Positions 61,186 through 64,000 of a DNA stretch of 64,000 nt are shown piece by piece. The stretch comes from Siphonodentalium dalli (taxonomy: Eukaryota; Mollusca; Scaphopoda; Gadilida; Siphonodentaliidae): NCBI GenBank assembly GCA_032622095.1, contig CP136064.1:183690209-183754208 (forward strand), given 5' to 3'. A program made the translations under genes and the position numbers. Below the pieces are notes generated by a model. The model searched no databases, had not been told where the DNA came from, and saw only the letters and a list, made by a program, of their open reading frames with translations. Within the stretch, counting starts at the first letter, position 1. Every line of letters begins with the position of its first letter.

Positions 61186-61499
61186 TTAACCCTTTGAGTG
61201 CCAGGGGCCGATCTCATCGGCCCTAAACCTACAAAATAAGTCTGTTAGGCCTTACCAATTTAATTAGTTGGTTTACGAACATGGGACTCAAAAAAAAGTA
61301 GATGGAGGAGGGGAAGAAAAAAAAAAACTCCCTTCGGGCTTGTTCTATCCGGTATGAATTTTCACACGACATCACCACTGGAATTTTGTAACTTAAAATG
61401 GACATGTTATTTACCCTGAACACTTTATTCAACTTAAACTTTCAAATATATTAATATTTAATATATTAAATAAACAATATAAAACAACTGACTGGATAC

Positions 61500-61905
61500 C
61501 TTCCAATCTATCTATCTAGAATTACCTGTCAACTCCCCTTTCGGGTATTACAGACAGGGTCCAGGTCTCGACTGTGGTCGGTGCATTGGTGGGCTACTCT
61601 AACTTACAGCCGGGTTCTTTAACGTGCACATAGTCACCCATGTACACGGGTCAGCTATTTATGTCGGCTCCCGATCCGACAGCGTACCGCACTCACGACA
61701 ACATACCTGGACATGATGTCGGCGTGAAGGGAAGTCAGTTTTGTATTCGGATATATTTTGTGTGATCACGAATGAGACTTTTCAGTCGTACAACGTGGTA
61801 ATCTGACCAAGTTTGGATTTTTGTCAGAATACCCGACCGGGAATCGATCGCCGGACCTTTAGCACGAGAGACCAGTACGCTATCCACTCGGCCACTGACT
61901 TCCTT
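61500..61905 (-). mobile_element. tRNA-headed SINE, copy 2, nested
   Basis: On the minus strand the head reads GTGGCCGAGTGGATAGCG (A box region, 61880-61896) and GATCGATTCCCGG (B box region, 61836-61849), as in a Ser/Leu-type tRNA. The body has CGCTGTCGGATCGGGAGCCG shared with the 32.4-kb SINE. The tail is TAGATAGATAGATTGG. It is too diverged for a working tRNA. Confidence 0.8.
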
Positions 61906-62149
61906 TATTGACCAATGTCAAGCAACATAAAAATAATAGTTTTAAAACAAAAATATTTATAAAGATAGTCTATCTGCAAGTCGAAAATATGGGTATTTAT
62001 AAAATAAACCACTATAGCTTGTTAATCAACAGGAACAATAAAATATAAGATGACACCTGTACACGTAAAATTACTTCTTTTCTTTATTTTTCAATAGTTA
62101 GTTTTCTGTGTTTATTTTATAAATATATAGTCCTAAATAAAAGGGTAAT

Positions 62150-62560
62150 GAATGTCATGTTGGTTGTTGTAATAGAAGCAGAAACGTCGTTTAAAATAAG
62201 TAAAAAACGAACCCGATTTACAAAGGTTACAACCGGACATGAATGGGTGAAAACGAAAGTACAAAATGACCGTCTTGCAATTTTATCTGAAACGAAACGT
62301 ACACGTTCCGTTCACAATGCGTACCTCTAATCCGTTACTAAGAACAGTTACTGTTCATCAATGAGGGCCAACAATAGGCCTACAGCTGCACACTTCTCAG
62401 ACCAGCAACATTTAGAAAGACACTTCGTTTAAAATACGTAAAAATACGTAGAATTCCACAAGATACGGCCGGATATGCACGAAACCGAAAGTATAAAATG
62501 GACTCGTTTATACAGTTTTTCCCGCAATCGAAATGGACACATCCGTTCGCATGGTTTGTG
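62150..62560. repeat. Family M repeat inside the TTAA element
   Basis: TTTAAAATAAGTAAAAAACG, GGTTACAACCGGACATGAATG and CGAAAGTA.AAAATGGACTC match 4620-5230. Confidence 0.65.
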
Positions 62561-62887
62561 ACTTAGTAGTTATTTAAGTGGCATTATTAAATCTATTGTT
62601 TATACTTTTACGACAGCTACCGAGGGTGTGCACATTAATTAGTCCGGAATCGGAACCGGAATGAAACTTAGACATAAAACGGGTAAGTACAAACGTGTTT
62701 CCATTGAAAATAAAAAAAAAAAAAAACAATTGTTAGGCCAATGCAATGCGAGGCGACCTATGGCCGACTCGCATATATCAGAGAATGCATTGGCACAGGG
62801 TATATGGGTTGATACAAAAATTGACCTGGCACTCAAAGGGTTAAACTGCATTAAAGGATTTATTCTGTCTAGAAACTACAAAACGCG

Positions 62888-64000
62888 ATCGGAAAGCCCT
62901 CCCTGTTGTGATTAAAATGATCCAAGTCCCATTCCGATCGCATAATAAATAACACGTAAAATAAATAAATAATACCACCACCGGTATTCGGAGATTTCCG
63001 TGACTAAACCACGAGTGACGTAGTTGTGGGCGAGCAAATTAAAAACACAGATTCGGAGCCGGAGTTTATTATGCTGACTACGATGACGTAATCGTAAGTC
63101 AGCCGATACTAAAATGTGGAGTGGTATGTGCACGTGTGGTGTATAGCTTACGTCGCTATTCAATGTGTTATCTAATTAAAGAAGATAGCATGGCCGCTTT
63201 GGCCGTTTATCTGGAATAGAAAACAATAATTATGTGAATAAAGTAATTAGTAGCGCCTAGAATGGTTGTTTTTGTAGCCATTAATAACATGCCGCATGTG
63301 TCTGCTTTGTTGAATAAAAGGCAATAGTGCTTCGATTGTCTCATATTCACTCGGTGATTTGTAATCACTCAGTAACTATTCATCAGTGTCAGTCGCAAAC
63401 TGGTTTGCACTGTAAAATGTCCCAAAGTGAAGATAAAGGGCGATGGATGATCCCATTCACCTGGTCATACATAAGAAGCGCCCAAATGTTATATAAACAC
63501 TGTGATGAATAATGTTAACTCTATTTAGGCGCTTTTGTTTTGTGTTTTTTTGTTGTTTTACTTTCGATATAAATATCCCGAGTATCTGTCATCTCCACAT
63601 ATGCCAAGATGCCTAGTAGATGTAGTGTGTTCGGTTGTGAGCGGGTTAGCGATCCATTATTAAGTACCTCCAAAAAGACAACACAGTGCATAATTTATAA
63701 CGCTCTTTATTGTCTACCACTTTTGGGAGACGGAAGCATGGACGCTCTTTATATTTAAATGTCACAACACCATACAAAATCACCCACGACATATCGAAAT
63801 AGAGCACGTTCATAATTGAGAACGCTCTTTATTGTCTATACCGCGACGAAAACATGGACACTCTTTATTAGAGGCAATCATTGGATTTTTTCTTGGCTAA
63901 CAATTAAAAACAAATCCTCTCTAGAAAGTCAATATCTGCATCAAAACATAAAATAAAACGAAAAAAATAAACGAACAACAAACACAGACTGAAAAACAAT
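62888..64000. mobile_element. CpG-rich repeat block (family L), copy 2, cut by window end
   Basis: Begins ATCGGAAAGCCC and runs through AATGATCCAAGTCCCATTCC as the inverse of 15575-15360. From 63700 it carries ACGCTCTTTAT motifs (63700, 63742, 63832, and ACACTCTTTAT at 63858). Frames up to 83 codons show no known domain. Confidence 0.55.

Larger units (their letters stand above)
61186..62844. mobile_element. 1.66-kb TTAA-bounded element (large family B relative)
   Basis: TTAACCCTTTGAGTGCCAGG and CCTGGCACTCAAAGGGTTAA are perfect 20-base inverted ends including TTAA. Near the right end is the family B hairpin (GCCAATGCAATGCGAGG..CTCGCATATATCAGAGAATG). The interior holds a SINE (61500-61905) and family M sequence (62150-62560). 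TTAA target and CCCTTT ends fit a piggyBac-type element. No transposase frame is seen, so it is non-autonomous. Confidence 0.85.

Noticed and set aside
61830-61905. Functional tRNA gene on the minus strand
   Set aside because: A and B boxes are present but the sequence is part of a longer repeated unit with a SINE body and tail; no clean cloverleaf was evident.

Overview
This window is a stretch of animal nuclear DNA. It is AT-rich and intron-rich, and it holds one recognisable gene on the + strand: the middle part of a type IV (basement-membrane) collagen alpha chain. I place 20 exons between 5768 and 60873. Every exon begins at AG and ends before GT, every exon encodes Gly-X-Y repeats, and reading frame is kept across every junction (about 2.4 kb of coding sequence, about 812 codons). 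The helix carries interruptions typical of collagen IV, a Cys-Asn-Gly-Thr site in exon 3 and a Cys-X-X-Cys imperfection in exon 13. GLDGCNGTQ (exon 3) and the [14 protein letters not shown] block (exon 17) resemble, from memory, the alpha-2(IV) type more than alpha-1. The N-terminal signal/7S exons lie before base 1 and the C-terminal NC1 exons after base 64000, so the gene is open at both ends of the window.

The other roughly 96% is intron, and much of it is recognisable non-autonomous mobile DNA. I could group: (A) a fully palindromic TA-flanked MITE with CAGTAATGCCC ends; (B, D, F, O, T) several small families ending in or near TTAA, B and D with CCCTTT-type ends as in piggyBac-like elements; (C) a roughly 400-460 bp family with nested palindromes built on AATGAGGTCCCCAGAGGG; (G, H, R, S) other inverted-repeat elements; a hAT-type element with a perfect 8-bp target duplication (34571-35749); a 2.1-kb foldback (28951-31077); a 1.4-kb element with CCGTACTGACCCG ends (26265-27680); two tRNA-headed SINEs on the minus strand; a CpG-rich family near 13.6-15.6 kb and 62.9-64 kb; and a group of elements that start with a short hairpin, run into GTCCGTCCG-rich sequence and then into tandem units of about 150-177 bp. 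No transposase or reverse transcriptase coding region is visible, so these copies would depend on enzymes made elsewhere.

The repeat types (hairpin-CCGTCCGTC-tandem elements, ACATGTACATGT runs, abundant MITEs) suggest a lophotrochozoan, most likely a mollusc such as a bivalve. This is an inference from pattern only. Nested insertions give relative ages: A inside D (51.0 kb), a hairpin element inside D (57.9 kb), a SINE inside a TTAA element (61.5 kb) and the 1.4-kb element inside an older one (26.3 kb). The most striking structural signals are a four-fold 482-bp higher-order tandem repeat at 48.4-50.6 kb and the common architecture of the hairpin/tandem elements. I found no operon, CRISPR array, rRNA, functional tRNA gene or second protein-coding gene.
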